Counted from the first letter of the stretch, positions 25,283-35,299 are shown. The stretch is DNA of 64,000 bases from Acetatifactor sp. (GCA_029055435.1 JAIDDH010000092.1:19237-83236); one strand, 5' to 3'. Made by a program: numbers and translations. The notes: generated by a model not told the origin, from the sequence alone.

Positions 25283-26701
25283 GTGGCGGCAATTCGGAAA
25301 AATCAGAATAAAGCGGAACGGCATCCACGCCAGACATGCGGAGTCGGCAATCAGATACTGCTTATGGCACTCTTTCTTGTCATCCTTACCGTGGCGCAGA
25401 TCATGATTCATCCCGGCTTTGAAGATGATTTGATTTTTGCGGGATACTGGGAGCGACGCCCCCATCTGGAATTTTTAAAACTGCGCTACCGGACCTGGAC
25501 CTCCCGGGTGATCATTGAGGCGGGACTGATGGCCCTTGCGGCGGCAAATCCGCTTATCTGGCGCATTCTGAACATCGCTGTAATTCTGCTTTTGGTGTGG
25601 ATCACAGCCGATCTGTTCGGGACAGAAAACAAACTACAATCCCAGATATTATTTTTTATCATCATATGGCTGATCCCCCTTGGTTCCCTGTGCAGCGCGG
25701 GCTGGATTACCACCACGGTTAATTACCTGTGGTGCCTGACCTTGGGACTGGTGGCGATGCGCCCGATCAAACATTGGCTTCTGGGAGAGCACGTGCCCGG
25801 CTGGGAGTATGTGATCTGCCCGCTGTGTATGCTGTACGCCGCCAACATAGAGCAGATGTGCGCAATCCTTCTGGGAGTCTATGTGGTGTTCGGCATATAT
25901 TCCGGGATTCGCTATAAAAAAACAAAAACAGTCGCCCTCCCCGGCATATTTTATATACAGCTATCGCTTGTGCTTGCACAGCTGTGCCTGATTTGTGCGG
26001 CTCCGGGAAACCGCAACCGTATGCTCTACGAGACCAGCCGGTTTTTTCCGGAATTTACGCAGATGCATGCGGGCGAGAAACTGCTCATGGGATTTTTGGA
26101 GAATGCACATTATTACATTGCGGGAGGACATGGACAAGTCTGCTACCTGCTCGCCTGCCTCTGCGGCGTTTTATTTTTATGCCTTATGACGCAATCTGCT
26201 ATGCCTGCAAACCGGAAACTTCTGCGGGTGTCGATTGCCCTATGTCCTTTAGCAGCCTACTGGCTGTGCGCACACGGTTTCCGTTTTTTATTATACGGTC
26301 TCAATGTGCCGCGGGGACGCAATCTGCTTAATGCCCTTGCCGAGAACCGACAGATTGCAGGACAGGGAAATTTTTCCGCAGTCATGGTGGGCATCCAGGT
26401 GCTTATTTATCTGGCTGTCTTGACGTGTATCGCTCTGACAATTTACTTTCTCCACGGCGCAAGCGGAGAGACTGCACTGGAACTTCTTGTGCTGGACGCA
26501 GGTTTTTTATCCAGAGTGATCATGGGCTTTTCGCCTACAATCTACGCATCCGGAGACCGGACAGCCCTCTTTTGTTCTATGGCAATGTTGATTTTGATGC
26601 TGAGAAATTTATGTATCTGGCTGCGAAGGAACCCCGGAATCCGGCAGCAGGTGGCGATGGGAGCATATGTGGGAGCCATGATAATCTGCAATCTCCTATA
26701 A
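25283..26701 (+). CDS. Polytopic membrane protein, DUF6056-like
   Basis: A very hydrophobic protein of about 472 residues with roughly ten membrane segments. It includes 'FEDDLIFAGYW', 'RYRTWTSRVIIEA', 'WITTTVNYLW', 'ANIEQMCAILLGVYVVFGI', 'APGNRNRM' and a final 'SPTIYASGDRTALFCSMAMLIL'. This pattern matches a family of bacterial integral membrane proteins with a glycosyltransferase-like (GT-C) layout that I recall as DUF6056; a role in moving or adding surface sugars is a guess. The start is uncertain: GTG 25283 keeps a basic N-terminal segment, ATG 25364 starts just inside TM1, and the ATG at 25211 lies within the ileS terminator. None has a strong ribosome binding site. Confidence 0.65.
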   Translation: MAAIRKNQNKAERHPRQTCGVGNQILLMALFLVILTVAQIMIHPGFEDDLIFAGYWERRPHLEFLKLRYRTWTSRVIIEAGLMALAAANPLIWRILNIAVILLLVWITADLFGTENKLQSQILFFIIIWLIPLGSLCSAGWITTTVNYLWCLTLGLVAMRPIKHWLLGEHVPGWEYVICPLCMLYAANIEQMCAILLGVYVVFGIYSGIRYKKTKTVALPGIFYIQLSLVLAQLCLICAAPGNRNRMLYETSRFFPEFTQMHAGEKLLMGFLENAHYYIAGGHGQVCYLLACLCGVLFLCLMTQSAMPANRKLLRVSIALCPLAAYWLCAHGFRFLLYGLNVPRGRNLLNALAENRQIAGQGNFSAVMVGIQVLIYLAVLTCIALTIYFLHGASGETALELLVLDAGFLSRVIMGFSPTIYASGDRTALFCSMAMLILMLRNLCIWLRRNPGIRQQVAMGAYVGAMIICNLL

Positions 26702-26749
26702 ATTTGAACCCACCAGTTATGCATAGTTCCTGAAGTCCGCAAAAAATAG

Positions 26750-26778
26750 TTGGAATTTAATGCTTTTCTTGTTATAAT
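26750..26778 (+). promoter_or_regulatory. Promoter of glgP
   Basis: TTGGAA (26750-26755), a 17-bp spacer and an extended -10, TGtTATAAT with TATAAT at 26773-26778, 67 bp before the glgP start. Confidence 0.8.
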
Positions 26779-26845
26779 ATACCCATACGTTTTTGTTTAT
26801 ATGGAAATGCTTGGGAATGATAAGTAAGCGAAAGGAGATAATAAA

Positions 26846-29356
26846 TTGAAAGTTACAAATGCGACTACAGGTAGCACCAAAAAGAAAGCGGCGGTTAAGT
26901 TTGACAAGGAGCTTTTTAAGAGGAGCGTTCTTTACAATGTAAAAACTTTATATCGAAAGAATCTGGAGGAAGCCGATCCCCAGCAGATTTTCCAGGCGGT
27001 TGCCCTGGCTATGAAGGATCAGATTGTGGACAACTGGATGGATTCCCAGAAGGCTTACGAGAAGGAAGACCCCAAGATGGTGTATTATATGTCCATGGAG
27101 TTTCTCATGGGTCGTGCATTGGGCAACAATATGATCAATATGCAGGCGTACAAGCCCGTGCAGGAGGCCATGGAGGAGCTCGGGCTGAATCTGAACACCA
27201 TCGAGGATCAGGAGCCCGATGCGGCTCTGGGCAATGGTGGTCTGGGACGTCTGGCAGCGTGCTTCCTTGATTCCCTTGCGACGCTGGGATATCCCGCATA
27301 TGGCTGCGGCATCCGTTATCGCTATGGTATGTTCAAGCAGGAGATCAGAGACGGCTATCAGGTGGAGGTGCCTGACAACTGGCTGATGAACGGCAATCCC
27401 TTTGAGCTGCGCAGACCTGAGTACGCAAAGACAGTTAAATTCGGCGGTTATGTGTCCGTCCATACCGATGAGAACGGACGTAATGTGTTCACACAGGAGA
27501 ACTACCAGTCCGTCCGTGCCGTTCCCTTCGATCTTCCGGTTGTGGGCTATGGCAACGGCATTGTAAACACCCTGCGTATCTGGGATGCAGAGCCTGTGGA
27601 ATGCTTCCAGCTGGATTCCTTCGACAAGGGCGACTATCAGAAGGCAGTGGAGCAGGCGAATCTTGCGAGAAATATCTGCGAGGTGCTCTATCCTAACGAC
27701 AATCATTACGCAGGTAAGGAGCTGCGCTTAAAGCAGCAGTATTTCTTCATCTCCGCGTCCGTGCAGGAGGCAGTGGAGAAATATATGAGAAAGCATAGCG
27801 ATATCCGCAAATTCCACGAGAAAGTGACTTTCCAGCTCAATGACACGCATCCCACTGTGGCTATCGCGGAGCTGATGCGCGTGCTGATGGACGACTATTA
27901 TCTCACATGGGATGAAGCATGGGAGGTAACCACCAAGACCTGTGCCTACACCAATCATACGATTATGGCGGAAGCATTGGAAAAATGGCCTATCGAGCTG
28001 TTTTCAAGACTTCTTCCCAGAGTTTATCAGATCGTGGAGGAGATTAACCGCCGCTTTATCATTGAGATTGAGAACAAATACAACAATGTGCCCGGTGTGA
28101 ATGTGCAGGATAAGATCCGCAAGATGGCCATTATCTATGACGGACAGGTGAAGATGGCGCATCTGGCAATCGTGGCCAGCTATTCCGTGAACGGTGTGGC
28201 GAGACTGCACACAGAGATTCTCAAAAAGCAGGAGCTTCGGGACTTTTACGAGATGTATCCCGATCGCTTTAACAATAAGACCAACGGTATTACTCAGAGA
28301 AGATTTCTGCTCCACGGCAATCCTCTTCTGGCAGACTGGGTCACCGCTCATGTGGGCAACGACTGGATTACCGACCTGCCTCAGATCAGCCGCCTGAAGA
28401 TTTATGCGGATGACAAGAAGGCGCAGCAGGAATTCATGAATATCAAGTATCAGAATAAAGTGCGCCTGGCTCAGTACATCCTGGAGCACAATGGCATAGA
28501 GGTAGACCCTCGCTCTATCTTTGACGTGCAGGTAAAACGTCTGCATGAGTACAAGAGACAGATGCTCAACATCCTGCATGTGATGTATCTCTATAATGAG
28601 CTGAAAGAGCATCCCGAGATGGAGTTCTATCCCAGAACATTTATCTTCGGAGCTAAGGCCGCTGCCGGTTATCGGAATGCGAAGCTGACCATCAAGCTGA
28701 TCAATTCCGTTGCGGATGTAGTCAATAATGATGCTTCCATAAACGGTAAGCTCAAGGTAGTCTTCATTGAGAACTACAATGTGTCTAACGCAGAGATTAT
28801 CTTTGCGGCGGCGGATGTGTCCGAGCAGATTTCCACTGCCAGCAAGGAGGCATCCGGTACCGGTAATATGAAGTTTATGCTGAACGGCGCACTGACGCTG
28901 GGTACCATGGACGGCGCAAACGTGGAGATCGTGGAGGAAGTCGGAGGAGAGAACGCCTTTATCTTCGGTCTGTCCTCGGATGAAGTCATCAATTATGAGC
29001 AGCATGGCGGTTACAATCCCATGGAGATATTCAACAACGATCAGGATGTGCGCAAGGTTTTGATGCAGCTTATCAACGGTACTTATGCGCAGGATACGGA
29101 GCTGTTCAGACCTCTGTACAATTCACTGCTCAACACCCAAAGTACCTCCAAGGCGGACACTTACTTTATACTGAAGGATTTCCGCTCCTATGCAGAGGCA
29201 CAGAAGAAGGTGGAGCAGGCATATAAAGATGAGGCAAACTGGGCAAAGAGCGCTATCCTGAACGTGGCATGCTCCGGTAAGTTTACCTCCGACAGAACCA
29301 TCCAGCAGTATGTGGATGAAATCTGGCACTTAGACAAGGTGGTCATCAAGAAGTAA
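26846..29356 (+). CDS. glgP: Glycogen/alpha-glucan phosphorylase
   Basis: This 836-residue enzyme removes glucose-1-phosphate from glycogen or maltodextrins using phosphate and a PLP cofactor. Hallmarks are 'YYMSMEFLMGRALGNN', 'EPDAALGNGGLGRLAACFLDS', 'GYGIRYRYGMF'-type residues, 'QLNDTHPTVAIAELMR', 'VQVKRLHEYKRQMLN', and the PLP-lysine region 'EASGTGNMKFMLNGALTLGT'. The start is TTG with AAAGGAG 8 bp upstream. The small metallophosphoesterase gene begins one base after its stop, so the two are probably translated from one message. Length and motifs are normal. Confidence 0.96.
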   Translation: MKVTNATTGSTKKKAAVKFDKELFKRSVLYNVKTLYRKNLEEADPQQIFQAVALAMKDQIVDNWMDSQKAYEKEDPKMVYYMSMEFLMGRALGNNMINMQAYKPVQEAMEELGLNLNTIEDQEPDAALGNGGLGRLAACFLDSLATLGYPAYGCGIRYRYGMFKQEIRDGYQVEVPDNWLMNGNPFELRRPEYAKTVKFGGYVSVHTDENGRNVFTQENYQSVRAVPFDLPVVGYGNGIVNTLRIWDAEPVECFQLDSFDKGDYQKAVEQANLARNICEVLYPNDNHYAGKELRLKQQYFFISASVQEAVEKYMRKHSDIRKFHEKVTFQLNDTHPTVAIAELMRVLMDDYYLTWDEAWEVTTKTCAYTNHTIMAEALEKWPIELFSRLLPRVYQIVEEINRRFIIEIENKYNNVPGVNVQDKIRKMAIIYDGQVKMAHLAIVASYSVNGVARLHTEILKKQELRDFYEMYPDRFNNKTNGITQRRFLLHGNPLLADWVTAHVGNDWITDLPQISRLKIYADDKKAQQEFMNIKYQNKVRLAQYILEHNGIEVDPRSIFDVQVKRLHEYKRQMLNILHVMYLYNELKEHPEMEFYPRTFIFGAKAAAGYRNAKLTIKLINSVADVVNNDASINGKLKVVFIENYNVSNAEIIFAAADVSEQISTASKEASGTGNMKFMLNGALTLGTMDGANVEIVEEVGGENAFIFGLSSDEVINYEQHGGYNPMEIFNNDQDVRKVLMQLINGTYAQDTELFRPLYNSLLNTQSTSKADTYFILKDFRSYAEAQKKVEQAYKDEANWAKSAILNVACSGKFTSDRTIQQYVDEIWHLDKVVIKK

Positions 29357-29357
29357 T

Positions 29358-30359
29358 ATGATTTCGGGTAATATAAAAAGATACCTGCCGGGAATGTGCG
29401 CAGCGCTGCTTCTGTTTTGCGGTGGCTGCGCACGGCTCAGTCCGGCTCAAAGCCCGGGAACAGGTCTTGAGCCAAATCAGCAAGCTGGTCATAGACAGGA
29501 AAGTGATACGGAATGGGAAATGCATATCACAGAGGAGACTCTACAGCTCCCCGGTTTTCAGGGAGAATATGACATCCTGTTTCTCACGGACACTCATGTA
29601 GTGATTCAGGACGAGACCGATTCACCTCAAGAGGCGGAGGAGGGAGCTGCCAGACAGGCGGAGTTTAGGAATGCGGAGAGTGTGTCTGCGGCGGAGCAGT
29701 TTAAAGACTGGATTGATTATGCCAATGAGCAAGGTATGGACGCAGTGCTCCTCGGGGGCGATATCATCGACTACCCTTCCGCAGGCAATCTGGATTTTCT
29801 GGAGGAACAGCTCGGAAGGCTGGATATGCCCTATCTCTACACACCGGGCAATCACGACTGGACTTATCCGTGGGAGTATATGACGGAGTTTGGGAAGGAG
29901 AATTATCTGCCCCTTCTGGAGCCATATATGGAGGAGAACACGGACATTCACACATGGGAGACCGAGGACTTGCTGATTATTGCCGTGGATAACAGTCCGG
30001 GACAGGTCAGTCACGAGGCGATGGAGCGGTATGAGGAGCTTCTAGATACGGAGAAACCGGTGATCGTGCTGGTTCATGTGCCGTTTCTGACGCAGTCCGT
30101 ATTGGCGAGGGCGCGGGAAGAATGGGATTCCGGCGTGGTGATAGGCGGCGGGAATTACGGCGGCATCTATGAAAATGATGACAGTAAGCGGTTTGTGAAG
30201 CTGACTACTGCCGAGGAGAGTCCGGTGGAGCTGATGCTGGCCGGACATGTACATTTTTATGACAGGGACTATATTGACGGAAAGAAACAGATCCTGCAGG
30301 TGGTGGGAGACGCCGGTTATCACGGCAGCGCAGTGAGACTGCACATCTGCGGACAATAA
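29358..30359 (+). CDS. Exported metallophosphoesterase, probable lipoprotein
   Basis: This 333-residue protein has a signal sequence ending in 'LLLFCGGC', a plausible though not ideal lipobox. The calcineurin-like metallophosphoesterase motifs are all present: 'LFLTDTHVV' (D-x-H), 'VLLGGDIIDYP' (GDxxD), 'YTPGNHDW' (GNHD), 'VLVHVPF' and 'LAGHVHFYDRD' (GHxH). It should hydrolyse a phosphate ester outside the membrane; the substrate is unknown. The ATG begins one base after the glgP stop, so translation may depend on glgP read-through. Confidence 0.85.
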   Translation: MISGNIKRYLPGMCAALLLFCGGCARLSPAQSPGTGLEPNQQAGHRQESDTEWEMHITEETLQLPGFQGEYDILFLTDTHVVIQDETDSPQEAEEGAARQAEFRNAESVSAAEQFKDWIDYANEQGMDAVLLGGDIIDYPSAGNLDFLEEQLGRLDMPYLYTPGNHDWTYPWEYMTEFGKENYLPLLEPYMEENTDIHTWETEDLLIIAVDNSPGQVSHEAMERYEELLDTEKPVIVLVHVPFLTQSVLARAREEWDSGVVIGGGNYGGIYENDDSKRFVKLTTAEESPVELMLAGHVHFYDRDYIDGKKQILQVVGDAGYHGSAVRLHICGQ

Positions 30360-30400
30360 AAACATATACAAAAAGAATTTAGATATCAGAGGAGGATTTT

Positions 30401-32695
30401 ATGATTCAGTTATCACAGGGCGGCGCTTATCTGGTAAACGGGACGGAACTGATTTCCGAGGGACCCGAGGCGGCTGCAGCTATCAAGGCGAAGACGGGAA
30501 AAGAGACTACGAAAGAGACGGCAAAGCAGGGTACGATGGCTTATGGAATTCTGAAAAGTCATAATACCTCTGATAATATGGAGAAGCTGAAAGTCCGTTT
30601 CGACAAGCTGACAAGCCATGATATCACTTTTGTGGGTATCATACAGACGGCCCGGGCATCGGGACTCCAGAAGTTCCCCATGCCCTATGTGCTCACCAAC
30701 TGCCACAATTCTCTGTGTGCGGTGGGCGGCACCATCAACGAGGATGACCATATGTTTGGACTCACCTGCGCCAAGAAGTACGGCGGAGTGTATGTGCCCC
30801 CTCATCAGGCGGTAATCCATCAGTTTGCCCGGGAGATGATGGCGGGCTGCGGCAAGATGATTCTGGGCTCCGATTCCCATACCCGGTATGGCGCTCTGGG
30901 CACCATGGCTGTGGGCGAGGGCGGACCCGAGCTGGTAAAGCAGCTCCTGAACCAGACCTATGATATCAATATGCCCGGCGTAGTGGCCGTGTATCTGAAG
31001 GGAACTCCCGTGAAGGGTGTAGGCCCTCAGGACGTGGCGCTGGCCATTATCGGGGCAGTGTTTGGAAACGGCTATGTGAAAAATAAGGTAATGGAGTTTG
31101 TGGGTCCCGGCGTGGCTTCTCTCTCCGCTGATTTCCGTATCGGCATTGATGTCATGACGACGGAGACCACCTGTCTGTCTTCTATCTGGACGACGGACGA
31201 CAAGATTCGGGAATTTTATGAAATCCACGGGCGCAGCGAGGAATATGCAGAGCTGAATCCCGCAGAGATTGCTTATTATGACGGTGTCATCGAGGTTGAT
31301 TTGGACAAGATTCGCCCCATGATTGCCATGCCTTTCCATCCCAGCAATACCTATACCATAGAAGAGCTCAACGCAAATCTTATGGATATTCTGGACGAGA
31401 CGGAGAAGCGTGCACTGGTGAGCCTGGACGGCGCGGTGGAGTATTCTCTCAAAGATAAAGTGAAAAACGGCAAGTTTATGGTAGACCAGGGGATTATCGC
31501 GGGCTGTGCAGGCGGCGGCTTTGAGAATATCTGTGCCGCGGCCGATATCCTGAAGGGCCGCTATATCGGTTCCGATGGATTTACCTTGAGCGTATATCCC
31601 GCATCCATGCCTGTGTATATGGAACTGGTGAGAAACGGCTGCTGTGCTGCGCTGATGGAGACCGGTGCAGTGATGAAGACTGCGTTCTGCGGTCCCTGCT
31701 TTGGCGCTGGCGACACGCCTGCCAACAATGCCTTCAGTATCCGGCATTCCACCAGAAATTTCCCCAACCGTGAGGGAAGCAAGCTTCAGAACGGTCAGAT
31801 TTCTTCTGTGGCGCTGATGGATGCCCGTTCTATTGCGGCGACTGCGGCCAATCAGGGAGTGCTGACTCCCGCCACGGATTTCGACGGCGAATTCGGTAAG
31901 TATCAATATCACTTTGATTCTAAAATATATGCAAACCGTGTGTTTGACTCCAAGGGTGTGGCAGACCCTGAGGTGGAGATTCAGTTCGGTCCCAATATCA
32001 AGGACTGGCCCGAGATGGGAGCATTGCCCGAGAATCTGGTGCTGCGTGTGGTGAGTGAGATTCACGATCCTGTCACCACGACGGACGAGCTGATTCCCTC
32101 CGGCGAGACTTCATCCTATCGCTCCAATCCTCTTGGGCTGGCAGAGTTTGCCCTCTCCAGAAAGGACCCTGAGTATGTGGGCAGAGCGAAGGATATCCAG
32201 AAGGCGGAGAAAGCCAGAATGGCCGGCGAGCATCCCTGCCAGGCGCATCCCGATGTGAAACCTGTGATGCAGGCCGTAAAGCGGACTTTCCCGGATGCGA
32301 ACCATGAGAATACCGGTTTCGGTTCCACCATCTTTGCGGTGAAGCCCGGAGACGGTTCCGCCCGCGAGCAGGCGGCTTCCTGTCAGAAGGTATTGGGCGG
32401 CTGGGCTAACATTGCCAATGAGTATGCCACCAAACGCTATCGTTCCAACCTGATTAACTGGGGCATGCTGCCTTTCCTGATTGAAGAGGGTGAGCTTCCC
32501 TTCAAAAATCTGGACTATCTCTTTTTCCCCGGCATCAGGAAGGCTGTGGAGGAGAAGACAGAGGTGATCAAGGCCTATGTGGTGGACAGAGAAGGTGGCT
32601 CGCTGAAGGAGTTTGATTTGAGACTGGGCGAGCTCACAGACGAGGAGCGCCGGATTATTCTGGAGGGTTGTCTGATTAACTATAATCGTGTTTAA
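30401..32695 (+). CDS. Aconitase-family hydratase (YbhJ-like)
   Basis: This 764-residue protein belongs to the aconitase superfamily. It has the substrate/cluster-binding regions '[20 protein letters not shown]', '[14 protein letters not shown]', '[10 protein letters not shown]' and '[11 protein letters not shown]', in which the last Cys residues resemble those that bind the 4Fe-4S cluster. A swivelling C-terminal domain follows ('[13 protein letters not shown]' resembles the aconitase 'RNRSNLVGMGVLPL' loop). It is most like the putative hydratases related to E. coli YbhJ, whose substrate is not established, and is shorter than AcnA-type aconitases. GAGGAGG precedes the ATG. A long hairpin with a T-run follows 97 bp later. 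Confidence 0.8.
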   Translation: MIQLSQGGAYLVNGTELISEGPEAAAAIKAKTGKETTKETAKQGTMAYGILKSHNTSDNMEKLKVRFDKLTSHDITFVGIIQTARASGLQKFPMPYVLTNCHNSLCAVGGTINEDDHMFGLTCAKKYGGVYVPPHQAVIHQFAREMMAGCGKMILGSDSHTRYGALGTMAVGEGGPELVKQLLNQTYDINMPGVVAVYLKGTPVKGVGPQDVALAIIGAVFGNGYVKNKVMEFVGPGVASLSADFRIGIDVMTTETTCLSSIWTTDDKIREFYEIHGRSEEYAELNPAEIAYYDGVIEVDLDKIRPMIAMPFHPSNTYTIEELNANLMDILDETEKRALVSLDGAVEYSLKDKVKNGKFMVDQGIIAGCAGGGFENICAAADILKGRYIGSDGFTLSVYPASMPVYMELVRNGCCAALMETGAVMKTAFCGPCFGAGDTPANNAFSIRHSTRNFPNREGSKLQNGQISSVALMDARSIAATAANQGVLTPATDFDGEFGKYQYHFDSKIYANRVFDSKGVADPEVEIQFGPNIKDWPEMGALPENLVLRVVSEIHDPVTTTDELIPSGETSSYRSNPLGLAEFALSRKDPEYVGRAKDIQKAEKARMAGEHPCQAHPDVKPVMQAVKRTFPDANHENTGFGSTIFAVKPGDGSAREQAASCQKVLGGWANIANEYATKRYRSNLINWGMLPFLIEEGELPFKNLDYLFFPGIRKAVEEKTEVIKAYVVDREGGSLKEFDLRLGELTDEERRIILEGCLINYNRV

Positions 32696-32726
32696 ATAAG
32701 AGTAAAAACTAAAGATAAAAAAATTT

Positions 32727-32846
32727 GTGTCGATATAAAAAGTACAGGACGACGGGAGGGCCACCCGGAGTTCAAGTAAGAGCGACACCACGGATGGTAT
32801 GCTTTGCGGAGAAACGGATTCCTTCGCAAAGCTGCCATCCTTTTTT
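32727..32846 (+). promoter_or_regulatory. Structured leader ending in a strong terminator, before the EF-hand-like gene
   Basis: GTGTCG (32727-32732) pairs with CGACAC (32783-32788) around an inner CGGG/CCCG hairpin (32753-32767). A long terminator follows: GGATGG and GCTTTGCG (32792-32808) pair with CGCAAAGC and CCATCC (32825-32840), then TTTTTT. It may just end the hydratase transcript, but no promoter is evident in the 79 bp before the next start, so an attenuating leader is possible. It matches no riboswitch class that I know. Confidence 0.5.
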
Positions 32847-32925
32847 ATGAGGGGACAGGAAGTCGGAAGCTGTGGCTTCACCATAAAAAAGCATGTGGTG
32901 ATCAGAAAAGGAGAGAAAGGAAGGT

Positions 32926-34104
32926 TTGAAAATTGATTCCAGTAACATAGGAATGGAGTCCGCACGAAGCTATAGAGCTTCAAGAGCAACATATCGACGC
33001 TTTTCGTTAACGGATTATCGGGGAGGGTCACTGACTTACAATGGCAACAGTTTGAACGCCACCGTCACCGACGGGCAGAACGGGAACGGTCAGACCGTTG
33101 CAGGAGGCAACCAGAACGGACAGGAGACAGAAGGTACCGGGAAGAAGCTGTACACATTGGAGGATTGGCAGAATAGTCTGTCAATCAGCACAGGGCGTGT
33201 GAATATCCGCACAGCCGGCAGCACCCTGGCAGATTTCCGCCAGGCGACGGTGCGCTATATCTTCGATCTGCTTTTTGCAAACAGACGGGGCAGAATGAAT
33301 CAGTGGATGGAGGAACAGAGTCAGTCGTACAGTAGCAGCAACAGTATTAGCCTGAGTACGAGCCAGACCACTTTGCAGCAGTCTTTTGTCGCCATTCAGA
33401 CTAATGTGCCTCAGACGAATGCGAAGGTATTGAGTTACACCGAGGGGACTCTTTGGTCTGAGCAGGAGGCTACCAGTTTTTCCACCGTGGGAACTGTGCG
33501 CACCGCGGACGGCAGAGAGATTAATTTCAATGTGGACATCGGTATGAGCAGAGAATTCCAGCAGGCTTTCCAGTCAGAGCTGCAGTTGCCATCTGTCTCC
33601 ATGTGCGATCCGTTGGTGATCAATCTGGACACGGATGTGGCAGAGTTCTCCGACCAGAAGTTTTTCTTTGATCTGGATGCAGACGGAGAGTTGGATGAAA
33701 TTTCCCAGCTGGATGCAAAGAGCGGCTATCTGGCGCTGGATAAAAACGGCGACGGCGTTATCAATGACGGCAGCGAGCTCTTTGGAACCAAGAGCGGCGA
33801 CGGCTTTGCCGATCTGGCAAAGTACGATGAGGACGGCAACGGCTGGATCGACGAGAACGATCCCATCTGGTCCAAACTCAAAATCTGGTGTAAGGACGAG
33901 AATGGAAATGATGTGCTCTACCGTCTGGCAGACAAGGGCGTTGGAGCAATCTGTCTGCAGAAGGCAGCCACCGACTTCACCCTGAAGGGAGCCACGGGTC
34001 AGACCAGCGGCGCCATCCGCAGCACGGGCGTGTTCCTGTATGAAAACGGAAATGTGGGAACCATACAGCATGTGGATGTAGCCAAATACGAACAGGGGGC
34101 TTGA
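32926..34104 (+). CDS. EF-hand-like calcium-binding protein, function unknown
   Basis: This 392-residue protein starts 'MKIDSSNIGMESARSYRAS', a beginning shared by a Clostridia family I have no name for. It has no signal peptide. The C-terminal third carries three consecutive acidic loops that look like EF-hand or dockerin-type calcium sites: 'DLDADGELDEI', 'DKNGDGVINDGSE' and 'DEDGNGWIDENDP'. The middle is rich in Ser, Thr and Gln. The start codon is TTG, chosen because it yields the conserved N-terminus and follows AAGGAG. It may be exported by a signal-less route or act in the cytosol; nothing here decides this. Confidence 0.7.
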   Translation: MKIDSSNIGMESARSYRASRATYRRFSLTDYRGGSLTYNGNSLNATVTDGQNGNGQTVAGGNQNGQETEGTGKKLYTLEDWQNSLSISTGRVNIRTAGSTLADFRQATVRYIFDLLFANRRGRMNQWMEEQSQSYSSSNSISLSTSQTTLQQSFVAIQTNVPQTNAKVLSYTEGTLWSEQEATSFSTVGTVRTADGREINFNVDIGMSREFQQAFQSELQLPSVSMCDPLVINLDTDVAEFSDQKFFFDLDADGELDEISQLDAKSGYLALDKNGDGVINDGSELFGTKSGDGFADLAKYDEDGNGWIDENDPIWSKLKIWCKDENGNDVLYRLADKGVGAICLQKAATDFTLKGATGQTSGAIRSTGVFLYENGNVGTIQHVDVAKYEQGA

Positions 34105-34217
34105 TGCGATAAGCTGACGAAAATTCTGTGAATGCGACAAGCGTCGTAAATGCAAGGATGAAAATCCGGTTTCTGAATTAAATTATTGAATGTATTTCAA
34201 AAAGCAAACAATCCGAT

Positions 34218-34254
34218 TCAAAAGACTGCGGCGACGGGCTGCAGTCTTTTTATT
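34218..34254 (+). terminator. Rho-independent terminator
   Basis: AAAAGACTGC (34220-34229) pairs with GCAGTCTTTT (34241-34250), GC pairs extend it inward, and a T-run follows. Confidence 0.8.
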
Positions 34255-34277
34255 TGCATTTTACTGATTTTACAAGG

Positions 34278-34305
34278 GTATAAAACTTTTTCTTTCGGCA
34301 AGACT
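34278..34305 (+). promoter_or_regulatory. Sigma-F-like promoter of the SpoIIQ-like gene
   Basis: GTATA (34278-34282), a 14-bp spacer and GGCAAGACT (34297-34305), which fits the sigma-F -10 consensus GGnnAnnMT at every fixed position. B. subtilis spoIIQ is a sigma-F gene, so promoter and product agree. Confidence 0.6.
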
Positions 34306-34404
34306 AGAAATGAAAACGAAGGATGGCAAAACGGCATGAGACATAAAACAGGGAATGCCTGGCCAATCGCCAGTTCAAAATAAAGCAGAAAGGAAAAGAA
34401 AAGT

Positions 34405-35289
34405 ATGAGGAAAAATAGAAGAGACAGTATCAGAAAAGAACGCATTATTATGGTGACCTCCTCCGCTCTGGTGTTGGCGGCGCTGACCATGACCGGATTG
34501 TATATGAGAGGGCAGGAGGCGAAACAGCAGGACGACGGTTACACGCTGGATTTCTCTGCGCTGGAAAACAGTCAGAACAACAGGCAGTCGGGAAACAATT
34601 CCGAGCAGGCGAAAAACACTACCGCAGGGAAATCGTTCCAGACAGATCTTGAGAATGATCTGGATTACATGCCCTTAGACGAGGAGTTGTCGGCGCAGGC
34701 GGGCTCTCATCTGGTGGAGATTCCGGGATTGACTGACGGAATTCAGAGCAATGCACCCGATGTTCAGGACGCGGGCGATGGAGAGGATGTAGAAAATAAA
34801 CAGGCGGAGAATTCTGATAACAAGAATCAGGACGGAGAAGAGAAAGAGGACAATCAGCAGGCCGCAGTCACTCTTCATTACAATGAGGATCAGGGGCTGA
34901 CCAGACCTGTGAGCGGGGAAGTGCTCCTGCCCTACAGCATGGACGGCAGCATTTATTTTGCCACACTGGATCAGTATAAGTATAATCCTGCCACCGTATT
35001 TTCTGCGGAGGAAGGTACAGATGTACTGGCCTGTGCGGAGGCAAAGGTCACTAAGGTGTATGAGGATGCGGAGCTTGGACATGCAGTGACTCTGGATCTG
35101 GGAGACGGCTATGTTGTCACCTACGGACAGCTCACTGATATCCAGGTGACGAAGGACAGTTATGTAAAGGCGGGAGAGAAGCTTGGCACTGTGGCGGCTC
35201 CCAGCAGATACTATTGTCTGGACGGCAGTAATTTATATTTCCGTATGGAGAAAGACGGAGCTCCACTGAACGCGGAAAATCTGTTTTAA
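34405..35289 (+). CDS. SpoIIQ-like M23 (LytM) sporulation protein, catalytically degenerate
   Basis: This 294-residue protein has one N-terminal membrane segment (about 16-33, 'MVTSSALVLAALTMTGLYM'), a long acidic Gln/Asn-rich linker (about 45-165) and a C-terminal LytM/M23 domain ('ACAEAKVTKVYEDAELGHAVTLDLGDGYVVTYGQLTDIQVTKDSYVKAGEKLGTVA'). The zinc ligands of active M23 peptidases (HxxxD and HxH) are absent; the final HxH position reads 'YFRM'. This matches SpoIIQ, whose LytM domain binds SpoIIIAH across the engulfment septum and is inactive in Bacillus. With the sigma-F-like promoter upstream, a forespore SpoIIQ role is likely. An amidohydrolase gene follows by 10 bp. Confidence 0.75.
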   Translation: MRKNRRDSIRKERIIMVTSSALVLAALTMTGLYMRGQEAKQQDDGYTLDFSALENSQNNRQSGNNSEQAKNTTAGKSFQTDLENDLDYMPLDEELSAQAGSHLVEIPGLTDGIQSNAPDVQDAGDGEDVENKQAENSDNKNQDGEEKEDNQQAAVTLHYNEDQGLTRPVSGEVLLPYSMDGSIYFATLDQYKYNPATVFSAEEGTDVLACAEAKVTKVYEDAELGHAVTLDLGDGYVVTYGQLTDIQVTKDSYVKAGEKLGTVAAPSRYYCLDGSNLYFRMEKDGAPLNAENLF

Positions 35290-35299
35290 GGAGCATCAC

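Larger units (their letters stand above)
34105..34404 (+). other. Intergenic region with terminator and forespore promoter
   Basis: The 300 bp between the EF-hand-like gene and the SpoIIQ-like gene hold the terminator at 34218-34254 and the sigma-F-like promoter at 34278-34305, plus a leader of about 93 nt. A 65-codon frame at 34186-34383 has no ribosome binding site or recognisable feature. Confidence 0.7.

Noticed and set aside
30413..32065. A 550-codon open frame antisense to the hydratase gene
   Set aside because: It is a shadow of a strongly coding, GC-biased gene: His- and Leu-rich, no family likeness, and the plus-strand protein is clearly real.
32727..32846. Assignment of the leader to a known riboswitch (c-di-GMP, THF, fluoride, manganese, guanidine classes)
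   Set aside because: None of the conserved sequence blocks I remember for these classes is present; only the general shape fits.
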